Assembly (NCBI GenBank): GCA_039033415.1
Contig: JBCCCR010000001.1
Location: 62,001-126,000 of the forward strand
Source: Pseudomonadota bacterium
Lineage (GTDB): Bacteria > Pseudomonadota > Gammaproteobacteria > Xanthomonadales > SZUA-38
DNA length: 64,000 bases
Direction of reading: 5' to 3'
In this document: in pieces, positions 16,539 through 24,909 of the stretch
How the letters are laid out: the number at the start of each line of letters is the position of its first letter
Numbering within the stretch: the first letter of the stretch is position 1
Position numbers and translations under genes: made by a program
Notes under the pieces: model-generated
Told to the model about the DNA's origin: nothing
The model's database searches: none
Seen by the model: only the letters and a program-made list of their open reading frames with translations

Positions 16539-17942
16539 ATGTCGATCCTGTCTGTGAGCGAAGCGGAGTTTGGCTTCGAGGTGCCGGTGGTGATTATCGG
16601 CGCCGGCGGGTGTGGCCTTTCCGCTGCGCTGGCGGCGGCTCAATGCGGCGTCGAAACGCTGGTGCTTGAACGCGATCCAACCCCCTTGGGAACCACCGCT
16701 ATGTCCACGGGCCTGATCCCGGCCGCCGGCAGCGCGCTGCAGCAGGCTGCTGGGATCAGCGATAGTCCCGAACTGTTTACGGACGACGTCATGAAAAAGA
16801 CCCGGGGTGAGACCGACGAGGGCGTGGTCCGCGCGTTGGCGGAGGCGTCCGCTCGCACCGTGGACTGGCTCCATGAGTCGGGCGTTCCGCTGTCGCTCGT
16901 CGACAGCTTTCTCTACCCCGGACACAGCGTGAAACGAATGCACGGCACCCCCAATCGAACCGGCGCTGAGCTGATGGGGGCCCTTCAGCAGGCCGCTGAG
17001 GATGCGGGCGCCGGTATCCTGACCCAAGCGCAGGTCACCCACGTGTTCGCAGACGACACAAAGACCGTCCGCGGCGTTCGCTGCCAGCGCCCTGACGGCA
17101 GCACCGAAGACGTTGGCTGCGAGTCGCTGATCCTCGCGTGCTGCGGCTTTGCCGGCGACCCGGAAAAAGTGGCGCAGTACATGCCGGAAATTGCTGAAGG
17201 CGTGTTTTTTGGTCATCCGGGCAACAAAGGTGACGCCATCGACTGGGGCCAGCAGCTCGGCGCTGCGGTAGCCGACATGTCAGCGTACCAGGGGCACGGG
17301 GGGCTGGCGGACGGCCATGCAATCCCGATCTTGTGGCCCGTCATCATGGAAGGCGGGTTTCAGGTCAACCGGGAGGGCCGACGGTTTTCCAACGAGTCGC
17401 GCGGCTATTCCGAACAGGCCGTGGACGTGCTGCGTCAGCCCGGGCATGTGGCCTACACCATCTTCGATCATCGGCTGCACGAGCTGATGGAGGAATTCGA
17501 CGACTATCGCGATGCGCTGAAGGCTAAAGCGGTGCGCACAGCGCCGACGCTGGCGGCGCTGGCGGAGCTGATTGGGATCGATGCGGTGGGGCTCGTCGAG
17601 ACCGCCGCTTCGGTGGCCCAACTGACCGAAGCGGGTGAGCCCGACGAATTCGGGCGGGTTTTTGCGTCGCGGCCGGCGCTGACCGGTCCGTTTTACGCGG
17701 TACGCGTCACCGGCGCGCTGTTCCACACCCAGGGTGGCCTGGTGGTGGATGAGAACGCGCGCGTGCTGGATGAGGCCGGCACACCGCTGCCCAACCTATT
17801 TGCCGGGGGTGGCGCCGCCCGGGGCATCTCCGGCCCCTCTTGCTGGGGTTATATGGCCGGCAACGGTCTACTCACCGCAACAACTCTGGGTCGCCTGGCC
17901 GGGGAAACCGCCGCGGCCCAGGCGTCTGTCGAGGCTGCTTAA
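16539..17942 (+). CDS. FAD-dependent oxidoreductase (fumarate reductase/KstD-like flavoprotein)
   Basis: A 467-residue flavoprotein of the FAD_binding_2 family, as in fumarate reductase, tricarballylate dehydrogenase and 3-ketosteroid dehydrogenase. It shows VVIIGAGGCGLSAALAAAQCG at the N-terminus, GTTAMSTGLIPAAG, LILACCGFAGDPE, INREGRRFSNES-like VNREGRRFSNESRG, and the C-terminal NLFAGGGAARGISG with GYMAGNGLLTAT contacting FAD. There is no signal peptide, so it is cytoplasmic. It starts three bases after the small partner gene, in one operon with the methyltransferase. A second flavoprotein of another family sits in the same place in copy 2 of the unit. Confidence 0.88.
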   Translation: MSILSVSEAEFGFEVPVVIIGAGGCGLSAALAAAQCGVETLVLERDPTPLGTTAMSTGLIPAAGSALQQAAGISDSPELFTDDVMKKTRGETDEGVVRALAEASARTVDWLHESGVPLSLVDSFLYPGHSVKRMHGTPNRTGAELMGALQQAAEDAGAGILTQAQVTHVFADDTKTVRGVRCQRPDGSTEDVGCESLILACCGFAGDPEKVAQYMPEIAEGVFFGHPGNKGDAIDWGQQLGAAVADMSAYQGHGGLADGHAIPILWPVIMEGGFQVNREGRRFSNESRGYSEQAVDVLRQPGHVAYTIFDHRLHELMEEFDDYRDALKAKAVRTAPTLAALAELIGIDAVGLVETAASVAQLTEAGEPDEFGRVFASRPALTGPFYAVRVTGALFHTQGGLVVDENARVLDEAGTPLPNLFAGGGAARGISGPSCWGYMAGNGLLTATTLGRLAGETAAAQASVEAA

Positions 17943-17949
17943 GCCAAGA

Positions 17950-20454
17950 TTAGTCCGTCCCAGCAGCCGCGCTCTGCTCCGCCGCCTCTTGCGGCACAAG
18001 CTCCGCGCCGGTGGCGTCGGCGTACTGCCGGAGGATGGTGTTCGGCAGCTCGCTGTTGTCCCAGGTCACGTCCTTGGGTGGCCGCACCCCAACCCGCATG
18101 ATGACCATGTTGTGGCGGGGGATGTGGTAACTCACCTGGTGCCCATTGCCGTCGTAGAGAAACAGATCTTTATCCAGATACGGTTCGGAGTGCAGCGTGT
18201 GGCCGAAAGGAACGTCGGGATTCGCCGCGCCGCGATTCTGGATGTAGGGCCCTGCGACGTACATGCCCATGCCGGTATGGGGGTTATAGTCGGTGGCCGC
18301 GGTGATCTCATCGATGAATCCTTCCGGCAGCAGACGCTGGCCGTTCCAGACGCCGTCGTTCATCACGAGCACCGACAGGCGAAGGTAAGACTCCGCCGGC
18401 AGGAGGGCGCAGCATCCCGAGTGGGTAATGCCGTTTTCGCGGTTGACCCAGATCTCGCCACCGGCAGCGCCCAGTGGCTCCAGCACGGCCTCGGACACCC
18501 ACTGCTCGTAGCGTCGTCCGGTGCTGCGCTCGATGAACGGCGCGATGACCTCGCTGTTGGCGTTGGAGTAGTCGTAGCGTGTCCCCGGCGGATGGGTCAG
18601 CGGGTACTCATGGAGAATGACCTCAATATGGTACGGATGCAGATAAGCCCGATTGAGAAAGTGATCCGGCTCCATCGAATTGCCCTGCCGGGCAAGTCCA
18701 GAGCGCATCTGCAGCAGGTGGCGCAGCGTCATGGCTGACTTGTCGCTGTCTTTCCATTCGTAGAAAACCTCGTCAACCGGCTGATCCAGCGACGGGATAA
18801 ACCCTTCCTGAAGCGCCCGGCCTACCGCCATGATGGTGATGGGTTTGGCCAGCGAACGGGATACCACCAGCGTTTCGGGATTGGCGCCGTTGAAGTAGTT
18901 TTCGTAGACAACCTCCCCTTCGTGCCAGATCAAAATGGCGCTAGAGTTGTTTCCGGCACCGAACGCGTCGAGCCAGCCGCGAGTGTCCGAATCCAGCCAC
19001 GGCGTCGGTTCAGCGGCGCGGGGCAGGGGCACGACCTCGTTGGCGCCCGGCAGTGGAATCAGCGAGTCGTAGCCCGCCAGTCCTCGACCGGCCTGCGCTT
19101 CCTCGAGCAGTCGGCTGAAGCGCCGGTCGTAAGCCTCGTCCCCGGCGCCGGCGTCAAACTGGCGTTTGGCCTCCGAGATGCGAGTGTCGATCAGCCCTCG
19201 CAGCAGACTGTTCACGATCATCGAATCGTCGTACGTCAGATCCACTTCGCCGCCGCGTGCCACCACCAGGCTGGCAGAGGGCACCACGTACACGCGCTGC
19301 CCGCCAAAGCCGTCGAAATAGACAACGTCCGGCGCAAGGTAGGGCGCCTCATGGGGAACGGTGGTCTGGGTCGTGGGGCCATACCGTCGCTGCGCTTGCC
19401 ACTTCTGGCCACGCCAGATGTGCATACCGTACGCGGCGTTTAGGTCGCTGGCGCTTGTCAGCATCGCAACCGATTCAGGCTTCAGGATCGTCGTATCCCC
19501 GATGGTGCCGTTATTCAGCAGCAGCAGACCCACGCGCAGCCAGTCAGCGAGTCCTGCCTCCAGTCCGGAGAAAAAGCGCGGGCTGCCGCCTGGCGCTTCA
19601 ATCCAGAGTGCGGCCGCGGAGTTGCCCAACGGCAGCCAAAGCCGCTCAGCAAGGTACTCAGCGTAGCGTTTTCCTCGGTCGGCCAGCGCCTGCTCCAACG
19701 CAAGCCCCACAAGCTGGCTATTCACGTTGTTGTAGTTGAATTCGGTACCGGCGGGCTTGTCCTGAGGGTAGCTCAGGGCCGTGGCGCTGATCTTCGAGGA
19801 AAGGGCCAGGTTGGCCCCCTTCGGGTTGCCGCTCGTAAACGAGTAGTGGGCTATGCCGCTGGTGTGGTTCAGAAATTGCCGCAGCGTAGTGGCGCCCCGA
19901 GGATCGTCGGACCACTCTTCCACATACTTTCCGATCGGATCGTCGAAGCTGTCGATGATCCCGTCTTCCACCGCCGCGGCGATGGTCATGGCCAGCACAC
20001 TCTTGTGCATTGAGAAGGTAGAGAAGCGCTGGCTGGGGCTGAAGCCATCGGCAAAATCGTCGGCGACCAGCTTGCCGTCATGCCACACCAGCAGGCCCAG
20101 CCCGTTGTGCTCGCGATGGTAGGCGATGGCGGCTTCCAAAGCCTCCGGGGCGACAAACGCGCCGGGTTCGCCGGGGCTGCGGGGTTCGTCGGCGCCTTGG
20201 ACTGGCTCGCGAGATTCCCGCCACGAAAGCTCGGTGACGCCCGGGCGACTCTGCATGGCGGCCATGTGTTTCAGCAGGGTCGGATCCTGTTCTGGTGTTT
20301 CGCCGGCCGGGCTCTCGGCGGCCGCCGCCGCACCGCCGTCTGCGGGCTCAGACGCCTGTTCGGCGCAGCCAGCAAGTATCCAGACCAGGGCAGCAGCCAG
20401 CGGGAGCGCCGCCCGACTGCGCGTTGAACGCACGTCGACTGTCGGTTTCAGCAT
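17950..20454 (-). CDS. Lipoprotein with two fused serine beta-lactamase-family domains
   Basis: The product is 834 residues from ATG 20454, which places a lipobox (LAGC, Cys30) at the proper distance; an ATG at 20490 that overlaps the upstream stop is possible. Domain 1 (about 100-425) has SxxK as SMHK (Ser148, Lys151) and YxN as Tyr241-Asn-Asn243. Domain 2 (about 490-815) has SLAK (Ser534, Lys537) and Tyr629-Ser-Asn631. Both look catalytically competent. Family members are class C beta-lactamases, D-peptidases and esterases such as 6-aminohexanoate-dimer hydrolase; an esterase or amidase role at the outer membrane is inferred. It is coupled to the hydrolase gene upstream. Confidence 0.88.
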   Translation of the reverse strand: MLKPTVDVRSTRSRAALPLAAALVWILAGCAEQASEPADGGAAAAAESPAGETPEQDPTLLKHMAAMQSRPGVTELSWRESREPVQGADEPRSPGEPGAFVAPEALEAAIAYHREHNGLGLLVWHDGKLVADDFADGFSPSQRFSTFSMHKSVLAMTIAAAVEDGIIDSFDDPIGKYVEEWSDDPRGATTLRQFLNHTSGIAHYSFTSGNPKGANLALSSKISATALSYPQDKPAGTEFNYNNVNSQLVGLALEQALADRGKRYAEYLAERLWLPLGNSAAALWIEAPGGSPRFFSGLEAGLADWLRVGLLLLNNGTIGDTTILKPESVAMLTSASDLNAAYGMHIWRGQKWQAQRRYGPTTQTTVPHEAPYLAPDVVYFDGFGGQRVYVVPSASLVVARGGEVDLTYDDSMIVNSLLRGLIDTRISEAKRQFDAGAGDEAYDRRFSRLLEEAQAGRGLAGYDSLIPLPGANEVVPLPRAAEPTPWLDSDTRGWLDAFGAGNNSSAILIWHEGEVVYENYFNGANPETLVVSRSLAKPITIMAVGRALQEGFIPSLDQPVDEVFYEWKDSDKSAMTLRHLLQMRSGLARQGNSMEPDHFLNRAYLHPYHIEVILHEYPLTHPPGTRYDYSNANSEVIAPFIERSTGRRYEQWVSEAVLEPLGAAGGEIWVNRENGITHSGCCALLPAESYLRLSVLVMNDGVWNGQRLLPEGFIDEITAATDYNPHTGMGMYVAGPYIQNRGAANPDVPFGHTLHSEPYLDKDLFLYDGNGHQVSYHIPRHNMVIMRVGVRPPKDVTWDNSELPNTILRQYADATGAELVPQEAAEQSAAAGTD

Positions 20455-20486
20455 GGTGTACTCTTTCTGATTAGCAATGGGGAATG

Positions 20487-21455
20487 TCATCGTTTTTCGA
20501 GGCTTGCCAGTACCGTTGAGCCGGTGCTCAGCGGGTCGCTGCAGACGGCGAGCGGTTGCGCGGTATAAGCGGCAAGGAAGCGCTGGCTCACGGCGAGCGC
20601 CTCGTCGAACTGGGGTCTTTGATCGGGCGCTTCCCGATCCAGGCGACCAAAGACGTTACCGAAGTAGTGGTCGACGCCTTCACCCGCCCAGAGCCACTGA
20701 TCGCCCGCCGGCGCCTGCCGGTAGGCGGCAGCGTGAGCTCGCCAGTCGTCAATGAAGCCCGGCAGGATGTCGCTGGTGCCGGTCAGCAGCAGCTGGGGCC
20801 GGGAAAGCTGGTCCCACGCGTCGGGCTCGATGAACCCCGGCAGCAGGCCCGGCGGCGAGAAGGCCAGCACCGCCTTTACCCCCGGTTCTACCCGTCCAGG
20901 CTCATCGCCCACCGCCGCGGCGCCGGCGGCAACCTGCGCGCCGAAGGCACCGTAAGAGTGCCCGGCGGCAATTTTTTCAGCGCTCAGGCTGACGCCGCTG
21001 CCGAGCGCCTCAAGCAGCTCAGGCGGCCCCTTCAGCAGCCGGGCAAAGTCCTCCTTCCGGGTCCGCCACACCTGGTCGGGCGGTGGCGGCGGGTCGGTGG
21101 CGATCAGCTCCGAGTCAATATGCAGCGGCGCTGCAACCACAAACCCCATCGCGGCCAGCGGGCCGAGCAATGCGTCGTAACGTTCGGGGGCGGCGTACGC
21201 CCCGTGCGAAAATACCATGATGGGGTAGCTGCCGGCTCGCTCGGGCTGCCAGAGCGTAAAGCGAGCTTTGCGACCATCCGCATGAGTCAGGGTGAGCTCG
21301 GCGCTGCTAACCGGCAGCGCCGTCGGGCTGCAGTCTGGCACGGTTGCGCAAGCGCTTAGCAGGACGGCGGCGATGCCCGTCAGCCAAACAAACGCGAGGC
21401 TGCGGCTAGAGCGGTTGGCTGATGTCCGGTTCACGGGGTGCACGCTGGTCTCCAC
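20487..21455 (-). CDS. Lipoprotein alpha/beta hydrolase
   Basis: The protein has 322 residues from GTG 21455. The signal region ends in lipobox LSAC (Cys36). The fold is recognisable from IMVFSHGAYAAPERYDALLG (oxyanion-hole strand), the nucleophile elbow AAGHSYGAFG (Ser167) and VLAFSPPG. It is akin to PAF-acetylhydrolase/dienelactone hydrolase-like lipases or esterases. Operator candidate B is centred 70 bases upstream. It forms an operon with the double beta-lactamase-domain lipoprotein, so two surface hydrolases are made together. Confidence 0.85.
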   Translation of the reverse strand: METSVHPVNRTSANRSSRSLAFVWLTGIAAVLLSACATVPDCSPTALPVSSAELTLTHADGRKARFTLWQPERAGSYPIMVFSHGAYAAPERYDALLGPLAAMGFVVAAPLHIDSELIATDPPPPPDQVWRTRKEDFARLLKGPPELLEALGSGVSLSAEKIAAGHSYGAFGAQVAAGAAAVGDEPGRVEPGVKAVLAFSPPGLLPGFIEPDAWDQLSRPQLLLTGTSDILPGFIDDWRAHAAAYRQAPAGDQWLWAGEGVDHYFGNVFGRLDREAPDQRPQFDEALAVSQRFLAAYTAQPLAVCSDPLSTGSTVLASLEKR

Positions 21456-21517
21456 GGCGGCTGACTGCCGACCGGTAAGTCTGCATCAGGAAGGTGTCTC
21501 CCACCTAACGCAATCTG

Positions 21518-21532
21518 GCAAAACTGCTATAG
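21518..21532. promoter_or_regulatory. Operator candidate B
   Basis: The plus strand reads GCAAAACTGCTATAG, with one good half (GCTATAG) and one degenerate half compared with the palindrome at 15152 and 24821. It is centred 70 bases upstream of the alpha/beta hydrolase start (21455) in the 109-base gap after the FAD-linked oxidase gene. This gap could therefore carry a promoter that splits the minus-strand run into two transcription units. Confidence 0.5.
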
Positions 21533-21564
21533 CAAATCGAACAGCCCCGTTCGATCAGCAACGG

Positions 21565-23196
21565 TCAGTTGTCCTCTGTCACCGCCGTCGGAAACTCCAG
21601 TGCGCCTGGGTTCATGAGGTTTTGCGGGTCGAACTGGCGCTTTAGCGTCTGCAGCAGGTCTGTGGCGCCCGGTTCCCGCGTCGACATAAACGGGTAGGAC
21701 TTGCCGAGCTGATAGTGGGTTGCACCATGCGCCTGCATCAGCGCAATCATCTGTTTCTTCATCGAGCGAACAAACGCCCGCGCCGCAGGCTGCGCTGGAT
21801 AAACCGGCAGCTTCTGGCGGTGATCGTCGGGTACAAGGTCGCGGTGAGCAGCGTGTTGACTGTCCTGCCAGTAAAACGTTGGCTCATAGACAAAGCCAGT
21901 GCTGCTGACCGTGACAAACATCGTGGCGATGTGGACCCGATGTTCCGCCATCTCGGCCGCGCGCTGCTCATAGAGCGCTGAGAGCGCTTGATGGAACGGC
22001 TGAACCTGACTGAACGGCAGGACGCAGTGCATCGGCAGCCACCGTTCGCCCTTCGGCCCCAGGACCGGCGTAAACGGACGAAACGGCATCGCGCGCAGCG
22101 CCAGCGCCAGGGTGTTGGCAACCTCCACCCCGCCTTGCCCGACAGTCTGCCGAATCGAGTCGAGCTTGAAGCGCGCTTCACCGGCTGAACGCCCTTCCGT
22201 GATGTAGTTGACGAGGTAGCCTGGGGCTTTGAGCGCCGAGCGCCCTCGGAAGGCGGCCGTCAAGACGGCTCGAAGGCCTGACCACACGCCGGGCGAGCTG
22301 CGAAATATGGCCTTGGCCGCGCCGAGGGCCGCGCTGCTGTCGATGGATCCAAGCTGTCCCTGCTGCAGCTGCGGGTCGATCGCCATGATTTCGCTGGCCA
22401 GGTTTTCGCGGGCCGCCTCCATCATGGCACGCGCCATGTCGGCAAACTCGGGGTAGACAAAACAGCTCCCCTCGACGTGCGTGGGGCGCCGGATCAGACG
22501 CAGCGTCGCTTCCAGCTTCACGCCAAACGCGCCAGAGTCGCCGGTGAACAGCCCGGTCAGGTCGGGCCCGCAGGTGCGGTAAAACCGACTGGGTGTGGTG
22601 CCTGTATCGATGATTTCGCCCCGGCCGGTGATGACCTTCATGCCTGTCACGACGCTGTTCGAAGCATCGTAAAGCCCGGAGCCGAGGCTGATTGCATGCT
22701 GCGAGAGCGCGCCGCCGACGGTGGATTTGAGGCCCGAGTACGGGCCCCAGAAGGGTGTCCGAAGCCCGCGTTCGGCGAGCGCATCGTCCAGCACCTTCCA
22801 GGTGACGCCAGGCTCGACCGTCACCGTCATATCCTCTTCGTCGATCGCGATGATGCGATCCAGCGCCGTGCAGTCGAGCACCACCGCGTGCGTAGTCGCG
22901 GGAACGTGTGCTTGCGTGTAAGAGGCGCCGCCGCCGCGTGCGTTGATCGCCAGGCCTTCAGCCAGACAACGCTCGACGGCCTGCGCCGCCTGCTCCACGG
23001 TGGTCGGACGCAGGACGGCAACGGGGAGTTCGAGCGGCCCAAGAATGTCGGTGCCAAAAACGGTCAGCGTTGCGGGGTTGGTGAGCACCCGGTCATCGCC
23101 GAGCAGCAGGCGCAGCTCGCTGAGGGTTTCGGCGACCTGATTGTCGTCGGCGGTATCGTGCGTTATCGCCGAGCTGACCGGGTCAGCGACGCTCAA
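21565..23196 (-). CDS. FAD-linked oxidase (VAO/PCMH superfamily)
   Basis: A 543-residue protein. The PCMH FAD domain covers about residues 50-235 (VAVLRPTTVEQAAQAVERCL, NARGGGASYTQAHV, WGPYSGLKSTVGGALSQHA, GDSGAFGVKLEATLRLI), followed by a cap domain and the C-terminal SYPFMSTREPGATDLLQTLKRQFDPQNLMNPG, typical of the GlcD and 4-cresol-dehydrogenase branches. These enzymes oxidise hydroxy acids, alcohols or para-substituted phenols. The start is TTG 23196, overlapping the stop of the small partner gene, so translation is coupled. It is the flavoprotein of the second methyltransferase unit and is unrelated in fold to the one at 16539. Confidence 0.88.
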   Translation of the reverse strand: MSVADPVSSAITHDTADDNQVAETLSELRLLLGDDRVLTNPATLTVFGTDILGPLELPVAVLRPTTVEQAAQAVERCLAEGLAINARGGGASYTQAHVPATTHAVVLDCTALDRIIAIDEEDMTVTVEPGVTWKVLDDALAERGLRTPFWGPYSGLKSTVGGALSQHAISLGSGLYDASNSVVTGMKVITGRGEIIDTGTTPSRFYRTCGPDLTGLFTGDSGAFGVKLEATLRLIRRPTHVEGSCFVYPEFADMARAMMEAARENLASEIMAIDPQLQQGQLGSIDSSAALGAAKAIFRSSPGVWSGLRAVLTAAFRGRSALKAPGYLVNYITEGRSAGEARFKLDSIRQTVGQGGVEVANTLALALRAMPFRPFTPVLGPKGERWLPMHCVLPFSQVQPFHQALSALYEQRAAEMAEHRVHIATMFVTVSSTGFVYEPTFYWQDSQHAAHRDLVPDDHRQKLPVYPAQPAARAFVRSMKKQMIALMQAHGATHYQLGKSYPFMSTREPGATDLLQTLKRQFDPQNLMNPGALEFPTAVTEDN

Positions 23197-23537
23197 TTTT
23201 CTTCGGTGTCCTTCAGGACCGCCTGATAGCGCTGGGAGTTATCCACTTCGGAAACTTCCTGAGCTCGCTTGTTGGCCACAAAGTAAAGGCGCTGGAAAAA
23301 CTCCTGGCGCGCTGCCTCTCGCTCGTTCAAGCAGGCCTCGTCGGGCTCGAAGGCTTCAACCTCCTCTCGGCTGGGTCCTGCGCCTGCGGCGCTCAGCCTT
23401 TCGAAGGTGTCCAGCCGATCTCGCAGCACGCTGACCTCGCTGGCGAGCACCATGATCATTGACATCGCCTGGTCCATCGCCGGGTCATCATAAAACTGGG
23501 GGCGGGCGCCCTTGGGATAGCGTCGCATGCCGCTCAT
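23193..23537 (-). CDS. Small helical partner protein of the methyltransferase (copy 2)
   Basis: A 114-residue protein with an N-terminal segment KGARPQFYDDPAMDQAM, then a helix MIMVLASEVSVLRDRLDTFERL, then EAFEPDEACLNEREAARQEFFQRLYFVA. The copy at 31670 matches throughout (KGLRPRYFDDPATDHLL, LVLSLASELSVTRDRLDALERL, SAFHPDEAAAGERRESREAFMARLM). The paired DDPA, LASE and RDRL blocks mark a small family. It overlaps the methyltransferase stop (ATGA) and the oxidase start, so stoichiometric production of all three is likely. No known domain recognised. Confidence 0.82.
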   Translation of the reverse strand: MSGMRRYPKGARPQFYDDPAMDQAMSMIMVLASEVSVLRDRLDTFERLSAAGAGPSREEVEAFEPDEACLNEREAARQEFFQRLYFVANKRAQEVSEVDNSQRYQAVLKDTEEN

Positions 23538-24751
23538 GCGTCTGCCTGCTTGTGGCCGATCAGCACTTCCCAGCCGCCGCCCGGCGCGAACTCGCCGGCC
23601 TCGAAGTCGCGGTCGGCCACCTCACTGGCCGCCTCTTCGCTGTAGCCTTCCGCGTGGGCTGCGGCAAACTCGAGTACCGCCATAGGCGCCGTATCGAAGC
23701 GCACCTGCTCCTGGTCGAAGCCGGCGTCGACGGCGAGCTGTATCTGATCCATGTCTCGCATCGGGCCCCAGAAGGGCTCGTTGTTGTAGTGCGTCTCGTT
23801 ATCCAGGATGAACTCCGAGAAGAGGTCGCTGTGGTCGAAGGGCGGCAGGTCGGCATGGATCATGAGACCGCCTGGCTTCAGCAGGCGGTAGCACTCTTTG
23901 AAAATGGCGGGCATCGCCTTGCTGGAGGTTTCGTGCAGCAGGATATGGCTGACGATCAGATCGAAGCTGCCGGGATCAAAGCCGGTGTCCGCGGCGTCGC
24001 GCTGCTGAAAGCTCACGTCCAGGCCCATGCCGCCGGCCCGTGCGTGGGCGTACTGTACCTGGGGTCCGGCCACGTCGATGCCGATGACCTCAGCGTCGGG
24101 GAAGTATTCTTTGTAGGGCAGGGTGGAGTGACCCACGGTGCATCCCATGTCCAGGATCCGGGTGGGCTTAAAGTCCGGCATGTTGCGGGTAATGTAGTTG
24201 CACACCGACCGCCCCATGTCGTCGTTGGTGGGCCCCACGTACCCCATCGCGTAAAGATAGACGCCACGGTCGTAGAGAGCGGCTGTGCTGATGTCGTTAT
24301 CGGCGGCGCGGCCGGCGTAGCCGCCGGGCATGCAGTGGATATCGATACCCGTGACGTAGCGCGGTACCTCCAGCTCCGGATCCACCACTAGCGGCGCAGT
24401 GTTTTTTTCTGACAGCTGCGTCGCCGTTTCGTTGAGCGCCGGCTGCTGCCGCTCGATGCTGGTCAGCACCGACTCCCACAGCAGCTCTTGGGCGCACCGG
24501 TTGGTGCTGGCGTAAGTCTGGAAGTAGGGGTCTGTCACCATAAACTTACGAACTTCCCGGCGGTCCTTGGGTTCCCGTCCGTGCTCGTCAACAAACTTCT
24601 TCTGCTGGCGCTGGAATACGGGCGCCAAACCCGGAAGAAGCTGGCCCTGGACAAACTGCCTCAAGCTCTTGGAAAACTCCTGGCGGGCCTTTTCATCGTG
24701 GCTGGCTTCCGGCAGCGCGGGATGGGGTTGTTGCTGGAAGATATTAAGCAT
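23534..24751 (-). CDS. Class I SAM-dependent methyltransferase (copy 2 of 3)
   Basis: A 405-residue protein. Its N-terminal helical region includes LPGLAPVFQRQQKKFVDEHGREP, mirrored in copy 3 by KPAFVERHGREP. The family signature YVTGIDIHCMPGGY sits near residue 150. The Rossmann core has motif I ILDMGCTVGHSTLPY, IGIDVAGPQV, FDPGSFDLIVSHILLHETSS and CYRLLKPGGLMIHAD. GGAG precedes the ATG. Operator candidate C is centred 77 bases upstream and is shared with the divergent DUF1838 gene. The methyl acceptor is unknown; association with a flavoprotein oxidase hints at a small-molecule substrate. Confidence 0.92.
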   Translation of the reverse strand: MLNIFQQQPHPALPEASHDEKARQEFSKSLRQFVQGQLLPGLAPVFQRQQKKFVDEHGREPKDRREVRKFMVTDPYFQTYASTNRCAQELLWESVLTSIERQQPALNETATQLSEKNTAPLVVDPELEVPRYVTGIDIHCMPGGYAGRAADNDISTAALYDRGVYLYAMGYVGPTNDDMGRSVCNYITRNMPDFKPTRILDMGCTVGHSTLPYKEYFPDAEVIGIDVAGPQVQYAHARAGGMGLDVSFQQRDAADTGFDPGSFDLIVSHILLHETSSKAMPAIFKECYRLLKPGGLMIHADLPPFDHSDLFSEFILDNETHYNNEPFWGPMRDMDQIQLAVDAGFDQEQVRFDTAPMAVLEFAAAHAEGYSEEAASEVADRDFEAGEFAPGGGWEVLIGHKQADA

Positions 24752-24820
24752 GGCGAATCTCCAAAAAAGGCTTTGCGCTATTGAGCAATATTGAGGCGCT
24801 GATTGCTACCGCGGAATATG

Positions 24821-24835
24821 GTAAAGCAGCTATAG
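24821..24835. promoter_or_regulatory. Operator candidate C (divergent promoter region)
   Basis: GTAAAGCAGCTATAG matches the palindrome family CGATAGC-A-GCTATCG in its central GCAGCTAT. It is centred 77 bases from the methyltransferase start (24751) and 82 bases from the DUF1838 start (24910), so a single bound regulator could control both directions. Flanking AAAATTG is shared with the AAATTG after site A. Confidence 0.6.
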
Positions 24836-24909
24836 CAAAATTGAATTGTGGCCCCCTGGCCCAGCGCTGATACTTGAATCCTGCCACACAGGTATGCAGG
24901 AGACACTTC

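Noticed and set aside
17734-18738. 334-codon plus-strand frame across the flavoprotein end and the beta-lactamase-domain gene
   Set aside because: It overlaps two clear genes, has no ribosome-binding site and no recognisable domain.
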